A stretch of DNA of 64,000 nt from a virus: the IMG/VR virus record IMGVR_UViG_3300050821_003907, positions 1-64,000 of that record; one strand, given 5' to 3'. A program made the position numbers and the translations under genes. The notes beneath the pieces were generated by a model. That model was not told where the DNA came from, ran no database searches, and saw only the letters and a program-made list of their open reading frames with translations. Below, piece by piece: positions 43,935-51,877 of this stretch; the first letter of the stretch is position 1; every line of letters starts with the position of its first letter.

Positions 43935-44465
43935 ATGTGCGATAACTATAACTGCGCAGTAGAGCTTGCCCGACTTGCCGAGAAGATAGCTGCTGCTGAC
44001 AGATTTAATGCTCAAGCCCGTGCTGACATGATGCGATTGCTTGATGAACGTCAGGCGTCTAATCAAGAGGCTATGAGTACTGCCTTTGAGGCTGCCGAAA
44101 AAGCCGTCAGTGCTGCTCTTGAGGCGTCAAAACAAGCCACTACTAAGGCAGAAACAGCAGCGGAAAAGCGATTTGAGTCTGTTAACGAGTTCCGTGGCCA
44201 GCTTAGTGACCAAGCCCGAACTTTCTTGCCTCGTGGTGAGTACGATGAAGCACAAAAATATCTTGTGCAGAAGGTAGAAGAGACCTCTAAGCACGTAGCT
44301 GACCTCGAACTCCGGCTTAGCAGTCGCCTGGACGTAACTCAAGGTGGTAATGTCGCAAACGCTGTAACAGGCCGTACTAGGCGCGAGAATCTTCTGCTTA
44401 TAGCGACAATTATTTCCTTCCTGGTGGCTATAGCCAGTATTATCACAGGCGTGATTATCCACTAG
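43935..44465 (+). CDS. coiled-coil protein with C-terminal membrane anchor
   Basis: A 176-residue protein. Residues 10-130 are Ala/Glu/Lys-rich coiled coil; residues 151-176 form one membrane helix (LLLIATIISFLVAIASIITG). TACTCT ends 6 nt before ATG. The layout resembles small phage lysis-accessory or membrane-tethered proteins near lysis genes. Function inferred only loosely. Confidence 0.65.
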   Translation: MCDNYNCAVELARLAEKIAAADRFNAQARADMMRLLDERQASNQEAMSTAFEAAEKAVSAALEASKQATTKAETAAEKRFESVNEFRGQLSDQARTFLPRGEYDEAQKYLVQKVEETSKHVADLELRLSSRLDVTQGGNVANAVTGRTRRENLLLIATIISFLVAIASIITGVIIH

Positions 44466-44490
44466 CTGATTAAGCGCTTACAATGAGTGC
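44455..44490 (+). promoter_or_regulatory. leaderless promoter for gene at 44491
   Basis: TTATCC (44455-44460), 18-nt spacer, TACAAT (44479-44484), then 6 nt to ATG. Confidence 0.5.
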
Positions 44491-45027
44491 ATGACAGCAG
44501 TATTCCCGTCTCCAGGACTTATCGGGCTTACCTCCATATCAGGAGAGGTCGGCGCGGGTATCAGGCTGGGCCAGTTTCTTAACGGAGATGGCTTCAGCAC
44601 GTTCGAGCATGCTTTTGTCTGCCTTGGCGGTGGCCAGATTCTTGAGGCTGAACCGGGTGGTGCAAGGATAGTTCCCTTGCATTACGCGCCTAAGTCCATC
44701 TACTGGTGCAGCAATATATACAAGATGCTCGGAGATGACCCCTGGCACGCAGGCTGGATTACGCGCATTAATAGCCTGGGGAAGAGCTACAAAGGCGTTC
44801 CGTATTCTTTCCTGGATTACGATGCGCTGATAGCTCACCGCCTGCACCTGCCGATTCCTGGGCTAGAGCACTTCATTGCAGACACAGGTCACATGATTTG
44901 CTCGCAAATTGCTGACGATTTCTACCTGAAGCTAGGCGTTGAGATATTCACGGACAAGCGCTGGACGGGCTACGTTACTCCGGGGTCGCTGTGGAAGCGT
45001 GACCTTGAGCTGGCGAAGGTAGTGTAA
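44491..45027 (+). CDS. permuted papain-like (YiiX/NlpC-type) cysteine peptidase
   Basis: A 178-residue protein. FEHAFVCLGGG gives the His-first part of a circularly permuted papain-like fold and MICSQIADDFYL the Cys. Proteins of this type cleave peptidoglycan amide bonds or other amides. Leaderless promoter upstream. A lysis or virion-entry role is plausible. Confidence 0.65.
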   Translation: MTAVFPSPGLIGLTSISGEVGAGIRLGQFLNGDGFSTFEHAFVCLGGGQILEAEPGGARIVPLHYAPKSIYWCSNIYKMLGDDPWHAGWITRINSLGKSYKGVPYSFLDYDALIAHRLHLPIPGLEHFIADTGHMICSQIADDFYLKLGVEIFTDKRWTGYVTPGSLWKRDLELAKVV

Positions 45028-45029
45028 CC

Positions 45030-45221
45030 GTGAGTCCTTCAGAGCGAGTGCCCCTATCTCAGGAAGAGTTGCGCTCTTGGATGGACATCATTGAGCACGA
45101 AACTTTTCCTGACTTCAGGCGTCAGGTCTCAGATGCGCTAGGACGCACCGCCCATCCGCTAGGACTCTACGTTACAGACGCAATTTTGCGCCGATGTGCC
45201 ATGATGTGGCGAGTACACTGA
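45030..45221 (+). CDS. small hypothetical protein
   Basis: A 63-residue helical protein starting at GTG 45030, 2 nt after the previous stop. Unknown function. Confidence 0.5.
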   Translation: MSPSERVPLSQEELRSWMDIIEHETFPDFRRQVSDALGRTAHPLGLYVTDAILRRCAMMWRVH

Positions 45222-45234
45222 TAAGCTGAAATCA

Positions 45235-45357
45235 ATGAAGGCTCCTAGGCGAGGAGGTGGTAGCTGTGAAAAGTAATCACTGCGCCCTAGGAGGTGGTCT
45301 TTAAATCTCGCCACAAGCCCTCCACTCAGGAGATTCCCTCTTGGGTCGAGGGCTTTT
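45235..45357 (+). promoter_or_regulatory. candidate attenuator/leader before head-tail adaptor gene
   Basis: A 13-codon frame (45235-45276, MKAPRRGGGSCEK) overlaps CTCCTAGG (45242-45249). That sequence can pair with the adjacent AGGAG (45252-45256) or with CCTAGGAG (45286-45293). An intrinsic-terminator-like stem AAGCCCTC/GAGGGCTT (45315-45355) with TT follows. Alternative pairings plus a leader frame are the parts of an attenuator. Confidence 0.45.
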
Positions 45358-45395
45358 GGTGTATTCTGAGTAGGGAAAAGCTACTAGGAGGCATC

Positions 45396-46400
45396 GTGAC
45401 AAGTGCAGTTTATTATGACCTGTCCGGGTCAGTGGTGCCTGTCACCATTACGTTTACTGACCCTAGTAACCACCCTGTAGACCCCGGTACCATCCAGTTT
45501 GTGACTACAGACCCTCAGGGCCTGCAAACAAACTACACGTACACAGGCGGCTCAGGGCGCAATGTAATCACCAAGCTCGCCATCGGCGAATACCAGTTCA
45601 ATTTGCAGGCATCTGTACTGTACTCACCTAACCCGGTACCTACGGGCCTGTGGTCAGCCATGTGGATTGGCGTCGGAAATACAGGTGGACCTGGCGGCAC
45701 GACGGTACAGGCAAATACTTTCCGCATCCTGCCTTACAGCAGTGAGCCAGGGACTTCTCAAGTTCAGTGGTACTGCGGCTTGGACGAGCTGAAGTCACGA
45801 CTTAGCATCACAGACACTGCAAGTGACTATGAGATGACTACGGCAATTCAAGCAGCGACGAACTGGATTACTGAGTACTGCGCTCAGCATTTTTTCCAGA
45901 TTACAGAAAGCCGCACGTTTGCGCCTAGTGATATCTGGCTGCTCGATATAGACCCTATAGTCAGCGTGAGTTCTCTTCTCCTGGACTATGACGGCGATGG
46001 TACATTTGAAACTTCCTGGACGCAGAACGTCAACTACCAGCTACGCCGTGGATTTGAGTTGTACAACTCTAACTATCTCGGCGTTCCGCGTCCGTACCGG
46101 CAGGTGCAAGTACTCCTGGGTAGCGAAGGTGCTCCCTCTGGCGGCCAGTTCTTCCCGTTCATCTGGCCCTTCACGCACCTGGACCGGATTAAGATAACCG
46201 GTGTGTGGGGCTGGCCTGTCATCCCTCCAGCAGTATCTCAGGCTTGCCTTATGCTGTCAGCTGAATACTTCAAGCTGAAGGACGCTACCTTTGGCGTGCT
46301 AGGCGTTTCTGACCTGGGAATAGCCAAGGTTGGGTCTAACTCGTGGATTGTAGAACTTTTGCGGCCTTATATCCGGAGTAATCGCAAGGTTGGGATGTAG
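45396..46400 (+). CDS. head-tail adaptor (gp6-like) with N-terminal Ig-like domain
   Basis: A 334-residue protein. GTG 45396 is chosen because AGGAGG lies 6 nt upstream; the longer frame crosses the leader. Residues 1-120 form an Ig-like beta domain (VTITFTDPSNHPV). From residue 125 the sequence matches gp6-like head-tail connectors: LDELKSRLSITDTASDYEM, IQAATNWITEYCAQHFF, and PPAVSQACLMLSAEYFK. Confidence 0.8.
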   Translation: MTSAVYYDLSGSVVPVTITFTDPSNHPVDPGTIQFVTTDPQGLQTNYTYTGGSGRNVITKLAIGEYQFNLQASVLYSPNPVPTGLWSAMWIGVGNTGGPGGTTVQANTFRILPYSSEPGTSQVQWYCGLDELKSRLSITDTASDYEMTTAIQAATNWITEYCAQHFFQITESRTFAPSDIWLLDIDPIVSVSSLLLDYDGDGTFETSWTQNVNYQLRRGFELYNSNYLGVPRPYRQVQVLLGSEGAPSGGQFFPFIWPFTHLDRIKITGVWGWPVIPPAVSQACLMLSAEYFKLKDATFGVLGVSDLGIAKVGSNSWIVELLRPYIRSNRKVGM

Positions 46401-46409
46401 GATTAGGCC

Positions 46410-46658
46410 ATGCATATCGTTCTTGAGATGTTTGGGCGGCGTTTTGAGATGGCTTCCGCATACCGAAAGGTAGAAGAAGCTGAGTTTGAGGAAGGTGGCG
46501 CAGAAGAGCATCTAGCTCACGACCCGCACTCAGTTCCTCACGCTAGCGCTGAACGAGCCTACCCTCCATTTGAGCACGCAGGAGTAAATGAGCTGCCAGC
46601 ACGCCTGCCGTTTGGCTTCGCTAGTCAGGTCATGGAGACCGTGGACCCAGAGGAGTAA
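46410..46658 (+). CDS. small acidic neck-region protein
   Basis: An 82-residue acidic protein (MHIVLEMFGRRFEMASAY start) between adaptor and protease-like genes. Unknown; probably structural by location. Confidence 0.55.
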   Translation: MHIVLEMFGRRFEMASAYRKVEEAEFEEGGAEEHLAHDPHSVPHASAERAYPPFEHAGVNELPARLPFGFASQVMETVDPEE

Positions 46659-46660
46659 CC

Positions 46661-47560
46661 TTGGCAGCTAAAGCCGGTGTTTCCAAGACCCCTTTCGTTG
46701 TACCCAAGAAAACTGCTGCACAGGCAGCGCCTAATGCACTACCGGCTTACACCACTGCGCAAATGAACGCTTACAACCGGGTGGTCAACCGCAAGTTCAT
46801 TCAGCAGCTAGGCCAGCAAGTGGGTAAGACAGCTCCATTCCCTCCGGGTTCAGCTCCTCAGCCAGCTTCTATACAAGGCAATGCCGGTACTCAGGTGGTA
46901 GGCGGTAAGCTGAGTGCTGTTCAGTTCGCGAGTGCGGCAAGGGCGGCAGCCCGTAAGGCCGCAGTCCGTTCCATGGCGATTAACGCCAGTGCAGCTCAGG
47001 CAAAGCGCGGGGGACTCTCAAAGAGCATGCAGAGTCAAACAGGCAGCGCGGCATTTTATGCCCGGACACAGGCCAGCGCAGCAGCGCAGGTAGCAGCCGG
47101 AGCTAATGCCGCCGCAACTATCCCCTCAAGTCCCAAGACTGCGGTAGGCGTAAAGAAGTCAGAAGGTCCGTGGATTACCGCAGGCAATGACGAAAAGTAT
47201 GATTGCTGCATAGCTGTGGCTATAGCTAATCATCTTTGGATTAGCACAGGATTGCGCCTGACAGACGAGCAAGTATGGATGCTTCACGCGGTGGGTGGTG
47301 GCGAAGATGTTGAGCAAACCCTGGAAGCCGCTTCGTCTGGGGAATTGTGGGACAATGTGCATCTTGAGGACTACGCAAAGCTAGAAACAGGCGAACCACT
47401 TGAAGGAGCATTGCTTATCTCGTTCCCTACGGATAATGGGGACCATGTAGCGCTACTGCTACCTGATGGTAAGATGGCTTCCTGGGGTGAGTCTTATCCC
47501 GTACCTGACCACGTAGAGGAAGCTTGGGCATTGAAATGGCAGATGACGACAACGAGCTAA
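46661..47560 (+). CDS. protein with C-terminal papain-like domain
   Basis: A 299-residue protein starting at TTG 46661, fixed by AGAGGAG 5 nt upstream. Residues 1-165 are Ala/Gln-rich low-complexity helix. Residues 170-295 resemble a papain/C39-like cysteine peptidase: KYDCCIAVAIANHLW with the Cys, GDHVALLLPDG with the His. Placed among neck and tail genes. Could be a processing enzyme or structural pseudoenzyme. Confidence 0.65.
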   Translation: MAAKAGVSKTPFVVPKKTAAQAAPNALPAYTTAQMNAYNRVVNRKFIQQLGQQVGKTAPFPPGSAPQPASIQGNAGTQVVGGKLSAVQFASAARAAARKAAVRSMAINASAAQAKRGGLSKSMQSQTGSAAFYARTQASAAAQVAAGANAAATIPSSPKTAVGVKKSEGPWITAGNDEKYDCCIAVAIANHLWISTGLRLTDEQVWMLHAVGGGEDVEQTLEAASSGELWDNVHLEDYAKLETGEPLEGALLISFPTDNGDHVALLLPDGKMASWGESYPVPDHVEEAWALKWQMTTTS

Positions 47561-47769
47561 GCCCTGAAGAAGTTAACCAGATTGCTGAGAACCTGATGGC
47601 CGGAATCATGGGCGAGATGGACCCTCAAGAGTCCACGTGCTTTGCCTTGGCGACGTTCTACAACAAGCTGCAAGATGCGGGCTTCCCGGAATACCGGGCT
47701 TATGACATGGTCAAGTCGTGGTTCCTGGCCATCATGGTGACGGGTAACGACGAGGCAGAGTATGAATAA
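47536..47769 (+). CDS. small hypothetical protein
   Basis: A 77-residue acidic helical protein starting at ATG 47536 inside the end of the previous gene. It ends overlapping the DUF1003 gene by 8 nt. Unknown. Confidence 0.58.
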   Translation: MADDDNELSPEEVNQIAENLMAGIMGEMDPQESTCFALATFYNKLQDAGFPEYRAYDMVKSWFLAIMVTGNDEAEYE

Positions 47770-48328
47770 CAATGGCGGCAAGGGCATTCACACCGGACGG
47801 GGGCTGTGGAGAATGCACCCTCATGTGCGCACTGACAATCAGCTAACCTTCGGTGAGCGCGCTGCTGACATCATGCGTAACGCCTTCGGCTCCTGGATGT
47901 TCGTCGGCAGTTTCCTGGCGTTCATGGCAGTGTGGATGCTACTGAACACGGTAGTGCTTCACGGTGGATTTGACCGCTACCCCTACATCTTGCTGAACTT
48001 GTCACTATCCATGATGGCGGGCCTCCAGGGAGCACTAATTCTTATCGCCGCCAAGCGAGCTGACCGTGTAGCAGCAGAGCAGTCAATAGCGCACTATACG
48101 GAAACTTCCAAGATGGATAAGCTGCTTACCGAAAATAACGACATGACGGCGCAGATTAAAGAAGCCACAGCGCTTCTTGAAGACTTGCAAAGTGACGTTC
48201 ACGCTATCTTGCGCGCACTTAACCTTGAATCGGCAATACGAACTACCCCACCTGCACCTATGACAGCAATACTGGGAAAGGAAATAGAGCGTGGCAACGC
48301 TGACCCAAATCCGCCAAGCGCTAGCTAG
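47762..48328 (+). CDS. DUF1003 membrane protein
   Basis: A 188-residue protein with the DUF1003 pattern: GERAADIMRNAFGSWMFVG, two membrane helices (FLAFMAVWMLLNTV and ILLNLSLSMMAGLQGALILI) and AAKRADRVAAEQSIAHY. A coiled-coil and disordered tail follow. DUF1003 proteins occur in many actinophages; their function is unknown. It overlaps the next gene by 38 nt. Confidence 0.82.
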   Translation: MNNNGGKGIHTGRGLWRMHPHVRTDNQLTFGERAADIMRNAFGSWMFVGSFLAFMAVWMLLNTVVLHGGFDRYPYILLNLSLSMMAGLQGALILIAAKRADRVAAEQSIAHYTETSKMDKLLTENNDMTAQIKEATALLEDLQSDVHAILRALNLESAIRTTPPAPMTAILGKEIERGNADPNPPSAS

Positions 48329-48749
48329 CCAGATACAGACTTACTGCGTTAATCCGCAATTGCGAGCGCAAGCTGAACCGCTGGACCAAGGTGTAGGACC
48401 TGTAGCCCTAATCGTGCCCGGAAGCCCTTACATCAAGTACGGCGACACTTTCGCTGACTCCTTTAACGACCTTGGGCAGATGCAATTTGGCGTTTGCGTA
48501 AACCTTTGCGTGCTAATCCTGGTGTCAGACAGCTCAACAGCTGACCGCGAGCAGCAGCAACTGGACGCGTTCCTTGACCTTGGCACTGCGGCTGACCAGA
48601 TTTCCGTTCCCATGGCTATCCAGATGGACCCCACGCTAGGCGGCATCGTAATGAGCACGATACCAATTCAGGTCGGTCACTATGGTAGGGTTCCCTATGG
48701 TGGACTAGAGTACTTCGGTGCTCGCCTTGAAGTTCAGGTATTGGCGTAA
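48291..48749 (+). CDS. putative tail terminator/completion protein
   Basis: A 152-residue protein starting at GTG 48291 with AAGGAA upstream. Helical start LTQIRQALASQIQ, then alternating strands through a VPIQVGHYGRV region. Size, fold pattern and position between adaptor and tail tube genes fit a neck tail-terminator protein. No direct motif. Confidence 0.55.
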   Translation: MATLTQIRQALASQIQTYCVNPQLRAQAEPLDQGVGPVALIVPGSPYIKYGDTFADSFNDLGQMQFGVCVNLCVLILVSDSSTADREQQQLDAFLDLGTAADQISVPMAIQMDPTLGGIVMSTIPIQVGHYGRVPYGGLEYFGARLEVQVLA

Positions 48750-48765
48750 AGAAAGGTAGCGGATA

Positions 48766-49848
48766 GTGGCACCGCGTATTCTGCTGGTTCATCCTGGACC
48801 AGATTTTTCAGTAGCGGACGTGTTCAATGGCTGGAAGTACGGCCTGGAACGTCAAGGAGCAGTTGTAGCGACCTACAACACTAACGACCGCCTGTCGTTC
48901 TACTCTCAGGCTCAGCTACGTGACTGGGACCACAAGATTAAGTGCCAGGCTTGCGACCAGTACCGGTACAAGACAGCGCTAGACGGCGAGCAGGCAATGC
49001 TGCTCACAATGCAGGGCCTTTCCCACGCAGTATGGACTTTCATGCCTGACGTGATGGTGTTCATATCAGCTTTCTACACAACCGCAGGAATGTTTGAGCT
49101 GATGCGCTTGCGAGGGCGCAAGGTAGTTCTCATCCACACAGAATCGCCTTACCAGGATGGTGAGCAGTACCTTCGGGGCCAGTTCGCTGACCTTAACCTC
49201 ATCAACGACCCCATGAACCTGGACGAATGGGGGACGCTGGAAGCCCCGGCTCACTACATCCCTCACGCATACCACCCTCTTATGCACTACCCGCAGCCCG
49301 CAGGCGAGGTACATGAAGACCCATCCGATTTCGCTTTCGTGGGAACGGCGTTCCCGTCAAGGATTAAGTTCCTGGAGCGAATGGACTTCACAGACGTGGA
49401 AGTCGCGCTAGGCGGAAGCGCCTGGGACACACTGGAGCCTGAGTCACCCTTGAGGAAATACCTGAGCCACGACCCTTCGCACTGCGTTGAGAATGCGGAA
49501 ACAGCTCGTGTCTACCGGGGTTCCCGGGCAGGAATTAACCTTTACCGCCGTGAAGGTGAGCAGCACAACGATTATGAGGGCTGGGCAATGGGTCCCAGGG
49601 AAGTCGAGATGGCTGCCTGCGGACTTCCGTTCTTGCGTGACCCTCGGGCTGAGAGCGACAAGCTCTTCCCGTTCCTGCCTACCTTCACGACCCCTGAAGA
49701 CGCCACGGAAAAGCTTCGCTGGCTGCTGGCTGACGAAGACAGGCGAGTAGGACTCGGTAACCAGGCCCGTGAAGCTATCGCTGACCGCAATTTTGACGTC
49801 CACGGGCAGTGGCTCATGCAGGAGATGGATGACTTGGGTTTCTTTTAA
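48766..49848 (+). CDS. CgeB-like glycosyltransferase
   Basis: A 360-residue GT-B enzyme starting at GTG. RILLVHPGPDFSVADV, HTESPYQDGEQY, and GPREVEMAACGLPFLRDPRA followed by TPEDATEKLRWLL match CgeB/GT-B proteins. Its location between tail terminator and tail tube genes is unusual and suggests it glycosylates tail proteins. It overlaps the next small gene by TAATG. Confidence 0.85.
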   Translation: MAPRILLVHPGPDFSVADVFNGWKYGLERQGAVVATYNTNDRLSFYSQAQLRDWDHKIKCQACDQYRYKTALDGEQAMLLTMQGLSHAVWTFMPDVMVFISAFYTTAGMFELMRLRGRKVVLIHTESPYQDGEQYLRGQFADLNLINDPMNLDEWGTLEAPAHYIPHAYHPLMHYPQPAGEVHEDPSDFAFVGTAFPSRIKFLERMDFTDVEVALGGSAWDTLEPESPLRKYLSHDPSHCVENAETARVYRGSRAGINLYRREGEQHNDYEGWAMGPREVEMAACGLPFLRDPRAESDKLFPFLPTFTTPEDATEKLRWLLADEDRRVGLGNQAREAIADRNFDVHGQWLMQEMDDLGFF

Positions 49849-50009
49849 TGCACAAAGAATGGCTTGAGTGCGTGCATTGCGGCAGCTACTGGCGAGGAAT
49901 CCCCGACGAAGTGAACCTTTGCTCAAAGGCGTGCGCTGAAGCCTGCCTAGAAGACACGCTGAAGATTGCTCAAGATAAAGAAAGTCAAGCTAAGCCGGGT
50001 CGCTTGTAG
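49848..50009 (+). CDS. small zinc-binding-type protein
   Basis: A 53-residue protein starting at the TAATG junction. CVHCGSYW and CSKACAEAC supply at least four cysteines, so a zinc site is likely. Unknown role. Confidence 0.6.
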   Translation: MHKEWLECVHCGSYWRGIPDEVNLCSKACAEACLEDTLKIAQDKESQAKPGRL

Positions 50010-50122
50010 AATTAGGGTAGCGCTACGAGAGTTTTTCCCTTACCCTTAAATCTGAGGGAGCCGTGTCCGCCGGATGCTCACGAGGCCCATCTGAACGTAC
50101 CTAGTTACGAGAGGGTGACCCC
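50010..50122 (+). promoter_or_regulatory. structured leader before tail tube gene
   Basis: Contains the palindrome GTAGCGCTAC, a GGGTA/TACCC stem, a 13-codon frame at 50063-50104 (MSAGCSRGPSERT), and two similar ACGAGAG blocks. The true ribosome site GAGAGGG precedes GTG 50123. Likely a regulated 5' leader for the abundant tail tube protein. Confidence 0.35.
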
Positions 50123-50557
50123 GTGTCGCGTATTCACGGCCGAAATGGGATTGTGTACCTCGGTGTAAACCCCGCCGACAGTGCATCCCCCATGGCATTT
50201 GTGTCCGACTGGACAATTAACTTCACTGTTGCCAAGGTCGATGTGACGGCACTTGGCGACTCCAACCTCATTTGGGTGTCTGGTCTTCCGGACGCTTCCG
50301 GTGACTTCAGCGGCTTCTACGACACCGCAACCGCGCAGACTTACATTGCTGCGAAGGACGGCCAGCCGCGTAACTTCTACCTGTACCCGAGCACCATCGG
50401 TGTTCAGGCCGCTAACCCCGGTCAGTACTTCTTCGGCACCATCCTGCCTGACTTCGCCGTAACTGGCGGCGTGGCAGCAGCTGTGACCATGAAGTCCACC
50501 TGGAATGCTGCATCTATCGTGCAGCGTTACCCTGTATCTGGAATATCGGGAACCTAA
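50123..50557 (+). CDS. major tail (tube) protein
   Basis: A 144-residue beta-rich protein typical of siphophage tail tube subunits: WTINFTVAKVDVTALGDSN, WVSGLPDASGDFSGFYD and NFYLYPST. It precedes the tail chaperones and tape measure gene and is followed by a strong terminator, consistent with high expression. Confidence 0.85.
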   Translation: MSRIHGRNGIVYLGVNPADSASPMAFVSDWTINFTVAKVDVTALGDSNLIWVSGLPDASGDFSGFYDTATAQTYIAAKDGQPRNFYLYPSTIGVQAANPGQYFFGTILPDFAVTGGVAAAVTMKSTWNAASIVQRYPVSGISGT

Positions 50558-50568
50558 TCCTGAGGCAA

Positions 50569-50609
50569 ACAGCCCCAGAGTCGCGCCACACGACTCTGGG
50601 GCTGTATTT
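50569..50609 (+). terminator. 15-bp perfect terminator hairpin
   Basis: ACAGCCCCAGAGTCG (50569-50583), 7-nt loop, CGACTCTGGGGCTGT (50591-50605), then ATTTA. Separates tail tube from chaperone transcription. Confidence 0.9.
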
Positions 50610-50644
50610 AGTCACCCCTGAATGACTTGCAGAATTATTCTCCG

Positions 50645-50690
50645 ATTGTGACACGAACAGCTTACTACCGACTAAGCTGTGACACGTCCA
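50645..50690 (+). repeat. TGTGACACG direct repeat around a small stem
   Basis: TGTGACACG occurs twice about 30 nt apart, flanking CAGCTT/AAGCTG. It lies between the tail tube terminator and the chaperone start, where a promoter is expected, so it may be a regulatory site. Confidence 0.35.
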
Positions 50691-50716
50691 GTACTTCATG
50701 ATTCGGAGAAATTAAA

Positions 50717-51202
50717 GTGGCTTCTACGGAAGAGAACGAGCTCACTCAGATTCAGCTTGCAACAGCCGAAAAGGCAGCGCGAGCTAAGGGCAAGCCTGCG
50801 GCATTTGCCCGTGACGGTTCCAAGTTCGTTGAGTTTGACGGAGTTGAGTACCGGCTTGCCGACGAGATTGGCATCATCCCCCTTATGCGCTGGGCAGCCG
50901 CTGCTGACCTTAGCACGGACGACTCCGGTGCGATGGGTGCCATGTGGGCCATCCTCCAGGACATGATTGACGCCCCTGAATTCCCGGCCTGGGTAAAGCA
51001 CGCAACCCGCCTTAAGTCGGATGCAGAAGAAGTCCTGGACTTCGTGAATGTCTGCATGGAGGCTATCACCGGAAACCCTACCGAGCGGCCAAGTTCTTCC
51101 TCGGATACCTCGCCGTCAACCTCAGGCGAATCGAAGGAGAACTCCTCCGCAAACACGGTAAAGGCATCTCCTCGTTCACGCCGCGCGAAGTCTGCAACAT
51201 AG
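50717..51202 (+). CDS. tail assembly chaperone, short form (G-like)
   Basis: A 161-residue protein starting at GTG with GGAG upstream. Helical body (RLADEIGIIPLMRWAAAA, VLDFVNVCMEAITGNPTERP) and Ser-rich tail SSSSDTSPSTSGES. This composition is typical of the unshifted chaperone of actinophages. Ribosomes that slip at 51073-51079 make the long form instead. Confidence 0.82.
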   Translation: MASTEENELTQIQLATAEKAARAKGKPAAFARDGSKFVEFDGVEYRLADEIGIIPLMRWAAAADLSTDDSGAMGAMWAILQDMIDAPEFPAWVKHATRLKSDAEEVLDFVNVCMEAITGNPTERPSSSSDTSPSTSGESKENSSANTVKASPRSRRAKSAT

Positions 51203-51474
51203 TATTCAGCATTATCCAGGACAACTTCCGTAACGAGTGCGGTCACCTTGTTGAAGGTGACGAGTACATGCTTATGCTTGAAAAGATAGGCATGGAGACC
51301 GACAAGGAAGAAGAAGCCAAGCTGGCACTGGAGCACTGGCAGAAGATTCAGGGTATTGACACGGAAAACGTGGAAATCAGCCCGCAAATGCAGGCTATGA
51401 TGAACAACGCGTGGATGTACTCTGATAGAGACGAAGAAATCCCCGGAAACTTCATGGGGTCTGGACGCGAGTAA
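50717..51474 (+). CDS. tail assembly chaperone, -1 frameshift product (GT-like)
   Basis: The slippery heptamer AAACCCT (51073-51079) is in the correct register (A AAC CCT). After slipping, translation continues with YRAAKFFLGYLAVNLRR, KHGKGISSFTPREV, and ends at TAA 51472-51474, giving about 252 residues. The -1 extension is open over its whole length and has chaperone T-like charge pattern. Frameshifting is inferred from sequence and family precedent. Confidence 0.8.
51073..51079 (+). other. -1 ribosomal frameshift site AAACCCT
   Basis: Canonical X-XXY-YYZ heptamer in the zero frame of the short chaperone. Confidence 0.8.
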
Positions 51475-51549
51475 GGAGAATGTCAATGGCAGATTTCATG
51501 ACGCTAAAGCTGGATGATGTCGCCATTGACATTCTCCTTTCTGAAGCAG
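51473..51549 (+). repeat. 18-bp perfect inverted repeat covering ribosome site and start codons
   Basis: AAGGAGAATGTCAATGGC (51473-51490) pairs perfectly with GCCATTGACATTCTCCTT (51532-51549) across a 41-nt loop. The left arm contains the ribosome site AAGGAG and both candidate ATGs of the following gene, and begins at the last bases of the frameshift product's stop codon. Confidence 0.85.
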
Positions 51550-51845
51550 ACGGGCCTGTAGGGCGTTACATGTACGACCTGAGCCAGAGGATGACAATCA
51601 TCGCCAAGGCTGCCGCGCCTGTGATGAAGGGCCGCAATTACTGGACATCCAGGTCCAATGCGATTCGGCCACCCGGCACCACACGTGCGTCAGTTCACTC
51701 AATCTGGGGATATGACGATGCAGGGCAGCCTTTCGCGGGAGTTAATGCCCTGGCTAATCCTTCCATATTCCTGGAAAGGCCAGCGGTTCAAATGCACAGG
51801 AGATACCCATTCCTGACCCTGGCATTGGACCCTGTGATACTGTAA
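51486..51845 (+). CDS. hypothetical tail-region protein
   Basis: A 119-residue protein between chaperones and tape measure gene. ATG 51486 has AAGGAG 7 nt upstream; ATG 51480 is too close to that site. Both are buried in an 18-bp stem, so translation probably depends on ribosomes finishing the frameshifted chaperone. No family recognised; probably a tail component. Confidence 0.68.
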   Translation: MADFMTLKLDDVAIDILLSEADGPVGRYMYDLSQRMTIIAKAAAPVMKGRNYWTSRSNAIRPPGTTRASVHSIWGYDDAGQPFAGVNALANPSIFLERPAVQMHRRYPFLTLALDPVIL

Positions 51846-51877
51846 ATAGACGTTAAATTCCTGCCCGGAGGTGAATA

